Positions 34,299 through 42,525 of a stretch of DNA of 42,815 nt are shown here, one piece after another; positions within the stretch are counted from its first letter, which is position 1, and every line of letters begins with the position of its first letter. The stretch covers positions 1 through 42,815 of IMG/VR virus record IMGVR_UViG_3300015245_000053. One strand, written 5' to 3'. The position numbers were made by a program, and so were the translations under genes. The notes below the pieces were generated by a model. The model worked only from the letters and a program-made list of their open reading frames with translations, made no database searches and had not been told where the DNA came from. This DNA comes from a virus.

Positions 34299-36020
34299 TT
34301 GGAAACTTTAGAACAGCTTAATAAAGATTCTAAAGTATTTGAGTTTGATTCCACCTTCAAGCCACTTCCAATAGTCGGCTTGACTGGTGAGGCTTGGCGC
34401 AAAGCGATGCGCCTTAATAGTCTTGGCAGTCTGTACTTTTTTATCAAGATCACCCTCCGTCGTAGACGCCTCACTGAAGCATTACACAAGCCTTTATGTC
34501 AATCCCTCGAACGTCGGCATGTGAAGGACGTTTATGAAATCCCACGCGACCACTTCAAATCCACTATCTGCGGCGAAGGTCTTCCAATGTGGCGCGTTCT
34601 CTTCTGCTCAGATGAGGATCTACGAGAGTTTCAAAGACTTGGTTACCCTCCTGAGTTTATTCGATGGCAGCAAGAGATACACAGACCAGAAGCCCGCAAT
34701 TTACTGGTCTCTGAGAACATCACCAATGCTGGTAAGCTTGGGAGAAAAATTGACTTTCACTACGAATCCAACCAAGTATATCGTAATATCTTCCCTGAAT
34801 TAATTCCCACCTCCTCTGAAATATGGTCCAACATCTCCAAGTGCCACAGGCTGCCGACACAATGTAAGTCACTGGGGGGACATGGGGAAGGCACCTTCGA
34901 TTTTCTTGGCGTCGGAGGTGCCCTCCAGTCTAGGCACTATAATGGATTAGTGGTTCAGGATGACTTGGTAGGACGCAAAGCCATCGAATCTCCGTCCATT
35001 ATGGACAAGGCTATTGAGTGTCATCAACTCATGGTCGGCGCTTTTGAAAACGAAGATGCTCTTGAAGATAACGATGAGTTAGTAGTTGGAAACCGATGGG
35101 GTTACTACGATCTTAATAGCTGGATAAGAGAGAACGCTCCTTGGTTCTCCTTTCAAACTCACTCCGCAATGGGTGGTTGCTGTGCTACACATCCGATAGA
35201 TACTCCGATTTTTCCAGAAGAGTTCTCCGCTGAGAAGCTCGCTCGTTGGCGTGAGCGTTTAGGCGCGTATCAGTTTAGCTGTCAGTTTCTAAATAACCCC
35301 GCTTCCCCTGAAAACGCTGCCTTCAAAGAATCCGATCTCCGACATTTCTCTATTTTCAAAGGTGAGAACGATGAAGAAATTATTCGACACGAAGTCGTCG
35401 ATGGCGTTATCGTTAAGGATATTAAAGTATCTCATTTATCAGTGTGCATGGTCACTGACCCAAATCATAGCGGCGCTGAAGGCCGCTGCCGTCACGCTAT
35501 CAACGTCGTTGGCCTTTCGTCTGATGGCCGTTATTACCTGCTTGACTGTTGGGCCGAAGCCTGTGAGTCCGATAAATACATCGCAAAGCTCTATGAAATA
35601 GCTGCTAAATGGAACATGCGTAAGCTCGGTATCGAGACTGTTGCGGCTCAGAAGTACCTCGCTTATCACATCAATTATCGAAATAGACTGGAGAATCGTA
35701 ACCTTCGTCTCATTGAGCTTAAAGGTGAAGTCGATGCCCCTGACGGTACTATCACTCGAAAGAAAGAGTGGAGAATCCGAAACGTACTTTCTCCCATCTT
35801 TGAATCTAATAAGTTTTACACTCAGCGTAGGTTTCAAGATTTTAAGGGTGAATTCACTTCTTTTCCTCGTGGCAGATTCGTGGACTTACTCGATGCCTTG
35901 GCCTACGTCCCACAGATGCTACGACTACCACAGTCCTGGGTAGAGGGTCAGAAGTGGAAGATGCAGAACGCAGCTTGGGCACGTAAGATAAATCTGCCCT
36001 ACTCGATAGGAGCACGATGA
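34299..36020 (+). CDS. terL: Terminase large subunit
   Basis: 573 residues, TTG start directly after the upstream TAA with GGAG close by. ATPase half: a deviant Walker A, IPRDHFKST (residues 81-89, Lys87); Walker B LVVQDD (217-222); and an NRWGYYDLNSWI motor segment. Nuclease half: VTDPNHSGAEGR with Asp387, a VVGLSSDGRYYLLD strand pair with Asp416, and DLLDALAYVP with Asp529 and Asp532, together the acidic RNase-H-like site. The motor translocates DNA through the portal and the nuclease cuts it. The deviant P-loop is typical of many terminases. Confidence 0.9.
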   Translation: METLEQLNKDSKVFEFDSTFKPLPIVGLTGEAWRKAMRLNSLGSLYFFIKITLRRRRLTEALHKPLCQSLERRHVKDVYEIPRDHFKSTICGEGLPMWRVLFCSDEDLREFQRLGYPPEFIRWQQEIHRPEARNLLVSENITNAGKLGRKIDFHYESNQVYRNIFPELIPTSSEIWSNISKCHRLPTQCKSLGGHGEGTFDFLGVGGALQSRHYNGLVVQDDLVGRKAIESPSIMDKAIECHQLMVGAFENEDALEDNDELVVGNRWGYYDLNSWIRENAPWFSFQTHSAMGGCCATHPIDTPIFPEEFSAEKLARWRERLGAYQFSCQFLNNPASPENAAFKESDLRHFSIFKGENDEEIIRHEVVDGVIVKDIKVSHLSVCMVTDPNHSGAEGRCRHAINVVGLSSDGRYYLLDCWAEACESDKYIAKLYEIAAKWNMRKLGIETVAAQKYLAYHINYRNRLENRNLRLIELKGEVDAPDGTITRKKEWRIRNVLSPIFESNKFYTQRRFQDFKGEFTSFPRGRFVDLLDALAYVPQMLRLPQSWVEGQKWKMQNAAWARKINLPYSIGAR

Positions 36021-36286
36021 TGCCATCACATCATTATTTTGATATTATCGCTGGTGTTGTTCTTGTTTGCTCACTTATAGGCTCTGTTCTCCCTCCCTAC
36101 GAAGTATTCTCCTTTGCTCCGCGTTTTCAAGTAATCTATAGAATTCTCGTTGTTTTTGTAGGCACCGTTGGCGCTCTTAATCTTCGTAGTATAACAATGA
36201 AACTTTATCCTTCTTATCAAAAGGTGGTAACAAATGGCAAAACGACGAACGATACTTCTGCTCCTCCCGCTCCTCCTACTACTTAG
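36017..36286 (+). CDS. Two-span membrane protein (holin-like)
   Basis: 89 residues; ATG overlaps the TerL TGA, with TAGGAGCACG upstream. Spans at about 9-27 (IIAGVVLVCSLIGSVL) and 41-60 (YRILVVFVGTVGALNLRS), then a short polar Thr/Pro tail (TSAPPAPPTT). Two spans and a size near 90 residues suit class II holins, but its place between TerL and portal genes is not a usual lysis site. The following lipoprotein overlaps its end by 53 bases, as in spanin pairs. Confidence 0.5.
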   Translation: MMPSHHYFDIIAGVVLVCSLIGSVLPPYEVFSFAPRFQVIYRILVVFVGTVGALNLRSITMKLYPSYQKVVTNGKTTNDTSAPPAPPTT

Positions 36287-36662
36287 TGGGTGTCCGCAGG
36301 ACCCCTATAAAGCGGCTTTACAAGGCTCAGCCGATGTTTCTCAGGCTGTTAGTTCTGCTATTAAGATCACAGCCACTTACTATAGTGCTGGTACTATAGA
36401 TGACAAAAAGAAAGCCACCGTCGCTGGTATTCTTGATACTGTTACTAACTGTAACACAGTTTTTCGTCAAGCTGTAGTAAACACTCACAACTCTGGTCAA
36501 ACTGTAAAACAGTCTTTTCTACCAATCGCAGATTCCTTCGTTCGTTGTGCTCAAATTACCCCCCAAGTTATGAATGATCCGAGTGTTTCGGCGATTCTTA
36601 AAGCTGTTGATACGACTATTAACGGATTGGCTCTCGCAGTTCAGAGCGCGAAAGGAAAGTAA
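36234..36662 (+). CDS. Phage lipoprotein
   Basis: 142 residues, ATG after AAAGGTGG. The first 20 residues are a lipoprotein signal: KRR, a run of Leu/Pro, then LLSGC with Cys20 as the lipidation site (followed by Pro, not Asp). Residues 30-142 are an Ala/Val/Thr-rich helical domain with two further cysteines. It would be anchored in an envelope membrane. Possible roles are superinfection exclusion, or an outer-membrane spanin for the preceding membrane protein; it is much longer than a usual o-spanin. Confidence 0.65.
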   Translation: MAKRRTILLLLPLLLLLSGCPQDPYKAALQGSADVSQAVSSAIKITATYYSAGTIDDKKKATVAGILDTVTNCNTVFRQAVVNTHNSGQTVKQSFLPIADSFVRCAQITPQVMNDPSVSAILKAVDTTINGLALAVQSAKGK

Positions 36663-36833
36663 ATGGATCCTAATGTTACAGTTATGCTAGGCTTGACTAT
36701 CCTTGATGAAGTAATCAAATTCGTTAAGTCTGTCAAAGGACAGGCAGGACTAACTCCTGAGCAGTTGGTTGCTTTGGCAGATGCACAGGATTTGCAGAAC
36801 AAGGAAGATATCAAAGCTCTTTTGGCTCTTTAA
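36663..36833 (+). CDS. 56-aa helical protein before the portal
   Basis: ATG at 36663 after GAAAGGAAAGTAA; ends TAATG into the portal start. MDPNVTVMLGLTILDEVIKF, then a Lys/Gly turn and LTPEQLVALADAQDLQNKED: two amphipathic helices. It has no signal or metal site. The holin-like, lipoprotein and 56-aa genes form a trio between packaging and portal genes, all overlapping or adjacent. Function unknown. Confidence 0.6.
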   Translation: MDPNVTVMLGLTILDEVIKFVKSVKGQAGLTPEQLVALADAQDLQNKEDIKALLAL

Positions 36834-38704
36834 TGCCTGATAGAAACTTCATCCCTGTTAAGCTGTCTAACGACGCCGAGTCGAAGCTAAAGGTGCATTT
36901 GAAAATGCGTATTCTGGCGCTCGAAGACGGTCTCCGCGAACTTCATGAAACTAAGATCGTTAAATGGCGCAAGGCGTATGAGGCCACGCCTAGGGAGAAA
37001 ACCCGTGAGTTCCCATTCTATAACGCTTCAAATCTGGTTGTTCCTATTATTGCTACTTTCAGTGACACCTTACTTGCTCGTGTTATGTCGGCGGTATTGA
37101 AGACAAGACCTCCTTGGGTTGCTAAAATTTTTGGTTCTCATAAAGATATTGATGACTCCGTTCGGACGGGACTCGAAGAGTTTATGGAGTATGTTGGAAT
37201 TGAACCAACGGAGTTGGATCTTTACAGAGTCTACCACGAATGGTTTGGTGAAGGTATCAAATACGGTACGTCCGTTCTAAAATGCCCGCATGAAATTCGC
37301 TATCGAGATGAACTCGTAGAATCTGAAGGAGATGGCTCTGGTAGAAAGGAAGTCGCTTTCATGCGTGAAACTGCGTATGAAGGCCCACGTCCTGAGAAGA
37401 TAGCTTTTGAACACTTCTTGATTCCTCCTGGAGCTAAGTCTCTCGAATCTGCTGATATTCGGATTCATAAACGTGTAATGATTAAAAGTGAACTTGAAGA
37501 ACGGCGATTCTTCAAGATTTATGATCCTTTGAGAGTCGATTCTATTCTATCTCGTCCTGATCGGACCTCTCCTGCTTATCCTCAGTTAATGAATGAAGAG
37601 ACTCTCGGAGCCAAGACGACGGGTACCTATGGTTACAAAGAATGGGATCTCTACGAATGTTGGCTAAACTGGCCTACTCCTGATGGTAAGTATAAGCCTG
37701 CAATAATCGCCACGTATCACAAGAACTCTGATACTTTAATGCGTGCTATCTACGATACGCATACGATACTGCCGTTTGCTTTAGCACGCCTTTTCTACCG
37801 CGATGATATGATTTACGGATATGGCTTCTGTGAAACCATGTGGGCTTTTCAGGAGGAGATTTCTGAACAGCATAATCAACGTCTCGATAATCGTACTATC
37901 GCTAACACTCGCGTGTGGCGCGTTTCTCCTGATTCTAAGCTCCACGCAGGATATCGCATCTATCCTTCTGCGTGTGTTCCGGCGGAGAAGGACGAAATTG
38001 AATCCTTACAGGCTGGAGATATATCACAGCAGACTATCGACGATGAAAGATTCTCTCTCGAACTTGCCGAGCGACGAGCTGGAATAAGTCCTCCAATGCA
38101 AGGGGCGGGGGCCGGGTCCCAGGGTAAGCGGGGGATTTATACCGCTATGGGCACTTTATCCGTAATGCAAGAAGGTAATAGAAGAACTGATCTTAATATA
38201 TCGGATCTCCGATATGCTCACACCAAACTCGGTAGAATTCTTCTTGCTGATTATGCTAAGTTCGGTGTTCGTTCTTCTCTTCTTGAGATGTTTGGAGAGA
38301 AGGCGTCGAAAATAACGAAAGCATTGGAGGCTGTGAAATCCGCTAGGATCGGACTTCCGATTTACTCATCTACGGCGTCTGTTAATAAAGAAGTCGAGAA
38401 GCAGAATCTTTTCTTGTTGGTTAACCTAATGCGTCAGCATTATATGGGTATCGCTAACCTGATTAATCAAACATCTAGCATGATGACGCCTCCAGAAGTA
38501 AAAGTTTATCTCGCTCAGGTTATCAAAGCCTCTAACATAGTTATGAAGAACGTACTTCGTAACTTCGATCAGGAGGACGTTGATCTTCTAGTACCAGAAC
38601 CGCAGTTAGGAGGTCAAGGTGGCCAACAAACTGGACAAGCTCCTGGTGCAGGCCCACAAATTCCGGGGATGGCTCCAGGAGGAGGCAGCGGAATGCTTCA
38701 ATGA
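36833..38704 (+). CDS. Portal protein
   Basis: 623 residues. Conserved features of podoviral portals are spread along it: an N-terminal WRKAYEATPREKTREFPFYN, NASNLVVPIIATFSDTLLAR, the VGIEPTELDLYRVYHEWFGEG segment in pieces, a central stem-like helix region after AIYDTHTILPFALARLFYRD, then MQEGNRRTDLNISDLRYAHT, a crown-like helical C-terminus and a Gln/Gly/Pro-rich tail. It forms the dodecameric ring through which DNA enters and leaves. The last 86 bases also encode the start of the next gene in another frame. Confidence 0.85.
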   Translation: MPDRNFIPVKLSNDAESKLKVHLKMRILALEDGLRELHETKIVKWRKAYEATPREKTREFPFYNASNLVVPIIATFSDTLLARVMSAVLKTRPPWVAKIFGSHKDIDDSVRTGLEEFMEYVGIEPTELDLYRVYHEWFGEGIKYGTSVLKCPHEIRYRDELVESEGDGSGRKEVAFMRETAYEGPRPEKIAFEHFLIPPGAKSLESADIRIHKRVMIKSELEERRFFKIYDPLRVDSILSRPDRTSPAYPQLMNEETLGAKTTGTYGYKEWDLYECWLNWPTPDGKYKPAIIATYHKNSDTLMRAIYDTHTILPFALARLFYRDDMIYGYGFCETMWAFQEEISEQHNQRLDNRTIANTRVWRVSPDSKLHAGYRIYPSACVPAEKDEIESLQAGDISQQTIDDERFSLELAERRAGISPPMQGAGAGSQGKRGIYTAMGTLSVMQEGNRRTDLNISDLRYAHTKLGRILLADYAKFGVRSSLLEMFGEKASKITKALEAVKSARIGLPIYSSTASVNKEVEKQNLFLLVNLMRQHYMGIANLINQTSSMMTPPEVKVYLAQVIKASNIVMKNVLRNFDQEDVDLLVPEPQLGGQGGQQTGQAPGAGPQIPGMAPGGGSGMLQ

Positions 38705-38915
38705 GTTTCTTAGAGATTATCGAAAAGAAATCTTCGATAAGCTCGGTACTTCTCACGATACCGTGGAGATATATCGCTTTCAAGGTGCTCTCAAAGTTCT
38801 GGATACTCTGCTCGGACTTCGTGACGAAGTGGATACTTATATCAAAGGCGTATCTAGCGGTAAAATGCGGAAGATAGAAATAGAAAAGGAGAAACCAAAT
38901 GCCCTGGGGAACTAA
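38619..38915 (+). CDS. Unknown 98-aa protein overlapping the portal 3' end
   Basis: GTG at 38619 with AGGAGG five bases upstream, 86 bases inside the portal gene. Helical and charged (KLDKLLVQAHKFRGWLQEEA, FNEFLRDYRKEIFDKLGTSH), with a Lys-rich C-terminus that overlaps the next gene. Similar short helical proteins follow portals in environmental podoviruses. It may act in head assembly. No family recognised. Confidence 0.6.
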   Translation: MANKLDKLLVQAHKFRGWLQEEAAECFNEFLRDYRKEIFDKLGTSHDTVEIYRFQGALKVLDTLLGLRDEVDTYIKGVSSGKMRKIEIEKEKPNALGN

Positions 38916-39648
38916 AAAAGAAGAAATACCCGATGAACTAAAGGATCTAGGTCTGACACCTGCACAAATCCGTGAACAGGTTTTGAATAACAAGAAACTC
39001 ACCGAGGATCTCGCTAACTCGAAAACAGAGCTTTCTACCGTCAAAACTAATTTGTCCCAGTTAGACGGTAAGTTCAACGAAACCAAGCGCACGCTTGATG
39101 AACTCGAAGCTAACGCTAAGAAACCTACTCGCCAGCAGACCGAAGAAAGAGTTTATACTTCTTTTATCGACGACGAGAACAAAGCCTTTACAGAACGTCT
39201 TGTTGATGGAATGCAGCCTGTGGCTCAAGTGGCTTTACAAGCCGCAGCGAATAGCGCGATGCTTCTTGCGAAGCAATCTCTTCAGGGACAATTTGTCACC
39301 ACTCCTGGTGGTAAGATATCTATGTCTCGTCTCTGGGACAAGTGGTCTGGAGAGATTGACAAAGCTGCCTCAGAAGTCGCTCTGCATGTAAAAGGTAATA
39401 TGCAGACTTGGATCAATCTCTTTGATTACATTAAAGGCAAACACTTCAACGAATTGATGGCCGAGCCTCAGACATTCGTTGAGTCTGTCTCAACGAATCA
39501 GGATAGGCTTCCTGGCGACGAGAAAAAATCTGATAAACTTACGACAATGGAAGAAGAAGTCATCAAGAAACAAGCTCGCTACGGCAAGGGTGTTACACCC
39601 GAAGCATATCAGAAAACAAAGGATAAGATGACGTTCGTGAACGTCTAG
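38899..39648 (+). CDS. Scaffold-like coiled-coil head assembly protein
   Basis: 249 residues, ATG after AAAGGAGAAACCAA. Residues 25-80 are a coiled coil (QVLNNKKLTEDLANSKTELS and the next heptads), 85-150 helical, 150-200 mixed, and the C-terminus basic (TMEEEVIKKQARYGKGVT). Position between portal and capsid genes and coiled-coil composition fit a scaffolding protein that templates the procapsid. No protease gene is seen nearby, so the scaffold may exit whole. Confidence 0.65.
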   Translation: MPWGTKKEEIPDELKDLGLTPAQIREQVLNNKKLTEDLANSKTELSTVKTNLSQLDGKFNETKRTLDELEANAKKPTRQQTEERVYTSFIDDENKAFTERLVDGMQPVAQVALQAAANSAMLLAKQSLQGQFVTTPGGKISMSRLWDKWSGEIDKAASEVALHVKGNMQTWINLFDYIKGKHFNELMAEPQTFVESVSTNQDRLPGDEKKSDKLTTMEEEVIKKQARYGKGVTPEAYQKTKDKMTFVNV

Positions 39649-39658
39649 GAGAATTCAA

Positions 39659-40219
39659 ATGAGCATGATTAATCAACAGCACGATACTCCCTACGGGGAC
39701 CCGTTTCCAGGTATTGAAGCACGCCCGCTTCAGTTACCTGATTTCGTGAATGTGAAGCCGCGAAATCCTGGTATCTCGCTTCGCTGGGTTAATCGTGCAG
39801 TTGGAGTTCAAGGTTCGACACAGCGTCTCGACGAAATGATCTACGCTGGCTTTGTGCCTGTTTCTCCAGCGGAAGTCGTAATGCCCGATGGGAAGCCTTT
39901 GATGGCTAATCTTATCAAGGATGGTAAGATCATACGAGGCGATTTGATCTTGATGAAAATTGATCGTAAGCAATACGAAGGCGCTTTGAAGTATAACTGG
40001 GAACGCAGCATCGCTCGCTTAGCGCCTGATCGTCAGCTACAAACCGGTCGCAAAGAACTCGCCAAAGCAGTTACTCAAGCAGGCGTCCCGCGTGACGTGG
40101 GTCGCACCCTCGCATCGAAACTACAGGCTTTCCGTCCAGGATCATCGGATAAAACCGCTGACCCTAATTTTATGGCGGAAGATGACAAACTACCGTCCGA
40201 AAGGACAAAGGAGGATTAG
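39659..40219 (+). CDS. Unknown 186-aa head-region protein
   Basis: ATG after AGGAGAATTCAA. Residues 25-105 are beta-rich with NPGISLRWVNRAVGVQGSTQ and a MPDGKPLMANLIKDGKIIRG pair; residues 105-150 are basic helix (KQYEGALKYNWERSIARLAP); the end is disordered and charged. Proteins of this type occur between scaffold and capsid genes in related environmental phages. Perhaps a minor head protein. Function not recognised. Confidence 0.55.
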   Translation: MSMINQQHDTPYGDPFPGIEARPLQLPDFVNVKPRNPGISLRWVNRAVGVQGSTQRLDEMIYAGFVPVSPAEVVMPDGKPLMANLIKDGKIIRGDLILMKIDRKQYEGALKYNWERSIARLAPDRQLQTGRKELAKAVTQAGVPRDVGRTLASKLQAFRPGSSDKTADPNFMAEDDKLPSERTKED

Positions 40220-40774
40220 TTGGCTAGCATTGAAATACACAGTGTTCAGTCCGTCTCAGGAAACCAACCTCGTGTCCGAAGGATGGCTGAGAAGGCTGGA
40301 CAGACGTTTCTACCTGGTACCCCGGTATTCGTAGACGCAACGGGCTTTCTTCTCGCCGTTGTCTCGCCTGCGACTACCGCGGTGCCTCTCGCTGGATTCT
40401 CCAAAGAGCAAGCGGCGAATCTGGCAGCTAGTGGTGTCGCACAGCAGCAAACCTTCGGTTCTGTACCGAATCAAGCTGCTGCCGTTAATATAGCTAGACC
40501 TTTCTTCAACGACGGTAATACTGGGTTCGAAGTTGCGACTCAGGATACTGTCTTTTTGGGTCAGGTCGGGCCTGCTCAAACTGCCTTAATTACCGATATT
40601 GGTACGACCGTTGGTCTTACCAAAGACGCAGATAATCACTGGTTCCTGGACAAGACCGCAGTCGGCGTTAACAAAGTCGCCACTATTACGAAATTGGACC
40701 CTAACGATCAAGCTGCCGTGCCTCGCGGTGTATATTTTGTTCTTATACCTGCCGCGTTCCAGGCATTGCTATAA
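40220..40774 (+). CDS. Capsid-associated (decoration-type) protein
   Basis: 184 residues, TTG start after AAAGGAGGATTAG. Beta-rich and small-residue-rich: a strand region FLPGTPVFVDATGFLLAVVS, then AQQQTFGSVPNQAAAVNIAR, GQVGPAQTALITDIGTTVGL and VPRGVYFVLIPAAFQALL. Phage genes of this style placed before the major capsid gene often encode head decoration or cement proteins that sit on the shell. The LAGLIDADG gene separates it from the capsid gene. Role by position and composition. Confidence 0.55.
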   Translation: MASIEIHSVQSVSGNQPRVRRMAEKAGQTFLPGTPVFVDATGFLLAVVSPATTAVPLAGFSKEQAANLAASGVAQQQTFGSVPNQAAAVNIARPFFNDGNTGFEVATQDTVFLGQVGPAQTALITDIGTTVGLTKDADNHWFLDKTAVGVNKVATITKLDPNDQAAVPRGVYFVLIPAAFQALL

Positions 40775-40784
40775 GGAGACAAGT

Positions 40785-41234
40785 ATGGAATACAACGAAA
40801 TACTTGAATCCGCTGCAAGATTTACCCCACAGTGGTTGGCCGGTTTCTTCGATGGCGAAGGTTCGGTTCATGTAAAGGCTTGTGACTCGCATCGTTATAC
40901 AAGACTTTGCGTGAGTATTACTAATTCTGATCTTCGTTCTCTTACTCTAGTTGGTCTTCAGTTCTCTGGATGCGGTCCTTATCCAGTAAACGGTAAGAGA
41001 GAACACAAGAAACTTTATCAGGTTTCCTGGTCTGGGAAATCTGCCAAGCCGATTCTTGAGTTTATCAAGGATCATGTGATCATTAAGAAAGAAAGAGTTT
41101 TGCTTGGCATTCGTATGGCAGAACTCACTGGTGAACGTGGTCACGATGTATCTGAACAAAATAAACTAGAGAGGGAGAGAATTGCTGAAGAAGTTACGGC
41201 AATGAATGACTCTCCCCGGAGGGTAGCAAAGTGA
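40785..41234 (+). CDS. LAGLIDADG homing endonuclease (single motif)
   Basis: 149 residues, ATG at 40785 after ATAAGGAGACAAGT; the longer upstream frame is over the previous gene. The motif WLAGFFDGEGSV (about residues 16-27) is the signature helix with its catalytic acidic residues. SVSITNSDLRSL-type strands, a KLYQVSWSGKSAKPILEFIK motif and a Lys/Arg-rich C-terminus follow. Single-motif enzymes work as dimers. It lies between the decoration-type gene and the capsid gene, free-standing and not inside an intron. Its stop overlaps the capsid start. Confidence 0.85.
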   Translation: MEYNEILESAARFTPQWLAGFFDGEGSVHVKACDSHRYTRLCVSITNSDLRSLTLVGLQFSGCGPYPVNGKREHKKLYQVSWSGKSAKPILEFIKDHVIIKKERVLLGIRMAELTGERGHDVSEQNKLERERIAEEVTAMNDSPRRVAK

Positions 41235-42184
41235 CCATGGTCAGAGGACAATTCAGTCAGTTACAGGCTCCTGGTCTCCACGGAGAGTTCGTCCATTGGG
41301 TAGACACTCTCCAACGAGAAGAAGAATTTAGTCATATTCTTCACGTTGAACCTTCCGATAAGGCCTTCGAGGACGAAGTAGAGTTCTCTGGTCTTCCACC
41401 TATGCCGCTGAAGCCTGAGGCTGAGGCGACGATTTATCAAGATGCGGTGCAGGGTGGAACGAAGCGTTATATCAATTTCACCTATGCGCTTGGCGTGCGA
41501 AGCTCTTTCGAACTGTATGAAGATGATCAATACGGCATTATCATGCAAGTTCCGAAAGCGATTGCGCGCTCTGCGCACTTTACTAAAGAGCAGAATGCCT
41601 GGAATCTCTTTAATCTAGGCTTCACCACGCAAGTTACTGCCGATGGAGTTTCGATCTTTAACAACCAACATCCGCTTCTCGGTGGCACAGCCGCAACTTC
41701 GTACGGGCCTGGTTTGGGGAACATTATCAGCGCCGCTGGTACTTACCCGAATCGTCCTGCGACGGACGTTGATATTTCGTTCACAGCTATTCAGTTGATG
41801 GTGAATATGTTTGAACGGCTTGTTGACAGTCAAGGCTTGCCGATTTCGATCAAGCCGCGGTATCTCATCATCCCACCTGAACTGAAGTGGATTGCAAGAG
41901 AAGTTCTTGGATCTCCACACAAGCCTTATACTGCTGATAACGAGATCAACGCCTTGATTAAAGAAGACTTGCAGTACTTCGTATCGCATTATCTCACTTC
42001 TGCGTCAGCATGGTTCGCCGTCACTGAGAAAGAAGGACACTGGCTCAAGTTCTTAGTTCGTAAGGAGCTTGATGAAGATTTCTCGGACGACTTCGATACT
42101 TTCAGTATCAAGCAACTCTCCAGGATGCGCTTTGCGTTTGGAGCGACAACATGGATGGGAACCTGGGGCTCGAATGGGCCGTAG
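41231..42184 (+). CDS. Major capsid protein (Mu gpT-like)
   Basis: 317 residues, GTG at 41231 with GGAGGG seven bases upstream; an ATG at 41237 is the alternative. The sequence follows the gpT-like HK97-fold coat family: EEEFSHILHVEPSDKAFEDE at the start, YQDAVQGGTKRYINFTYALG, an FNNQHPLLGGTAATSYGPG loop, LPISIKPRYLIIPPELKWIA, then a C-terminal axial domain (SAWFAVTEKEGHWLKFLVRK, RMRFAFGATTWMGTWGS). It builds the icosahedral shell. It is bracketed by two LAGLIDADG genes. Confidence 0.85.
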   Translation: MTMVRGQFSQLQAPGLHGEFVHWVDTLQREEEFSHILHVEPSDKAFEDEVEFSGLPPMPLKPEAEATIYQDAVQGGTKRYINFTYALGVRSSFELYEDDQYGIIMQVPKAIARSAHFTKEQNAWNLFNLGFTTQVTADGVSIFNNQHPLLGGTAATSYGPGLGNIISAAGTYPNRPATDVDISFTAIQLMVNMFERLVDSQGLPISIKPRYLIIPPELKWIAREVLGSPHKPYTADNEINALIKEDLQYFVSHYLTSASAWFAVTEKEGHWLKFLVRKELDEDFSDDFDTFSIKQLSRMRFAFGATTWMGTWGSNGP

Positions 42185-42222
42185 GGGGTAATGACCCTTA
42201 TCTAGCCAAGAGAGGGGGTTTT

Positions 42223-42480
42223 ATGCCTCAAACTTCGCACAGCGGTCGTGGTATAGCACCATTCCACGACTGCGACCGCTGTGGTTATACTTATCGTGTA
42301 ACGGAGTTAAAGAAGCAGTTGGGTTTAATTCTATGCCCCACCTGCGTAGACAACACAATCGCTTGGCAACGTCCAATTATTATACAGGACAAGCTCTCTT
42401 TTAGCGGAGACGAAGAACTTCGCATCGCGGAAATTCTAAAAGAAAACCAATCCGATGACGTAGATTCTATATCGTCATAA
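42223..42480 (+). CDS. 85-aa zinc-ribbon protein
   Basis: Start at the ATG at 42223 after GAGAGGGGG; the frame opened earlier is inside the capsid gene. CDRCGYTYRVTELKKQLGLI then CPTC: two CxxC pairs 20 residues apart, a typical zinc ribbon of the kind found after capsid or head genes in many phages. The last 40 residues are acidic and helical. Possibly a minor head or tail assembly factor. Confidence 0.6.
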   Translation: MPQTSHSGRGIAPFHDCDRCGYTYRVTELKKQLGLILCPTCVDNTIAWQRPIIIQDKLSFSGDEELRIAEILKENQSDDVDSISS

Positions 42481-42525
42481 AGGCAACTAGCTGTCGTAAG
42501 ACACGATCCGAGGAGGGTCAATGCC

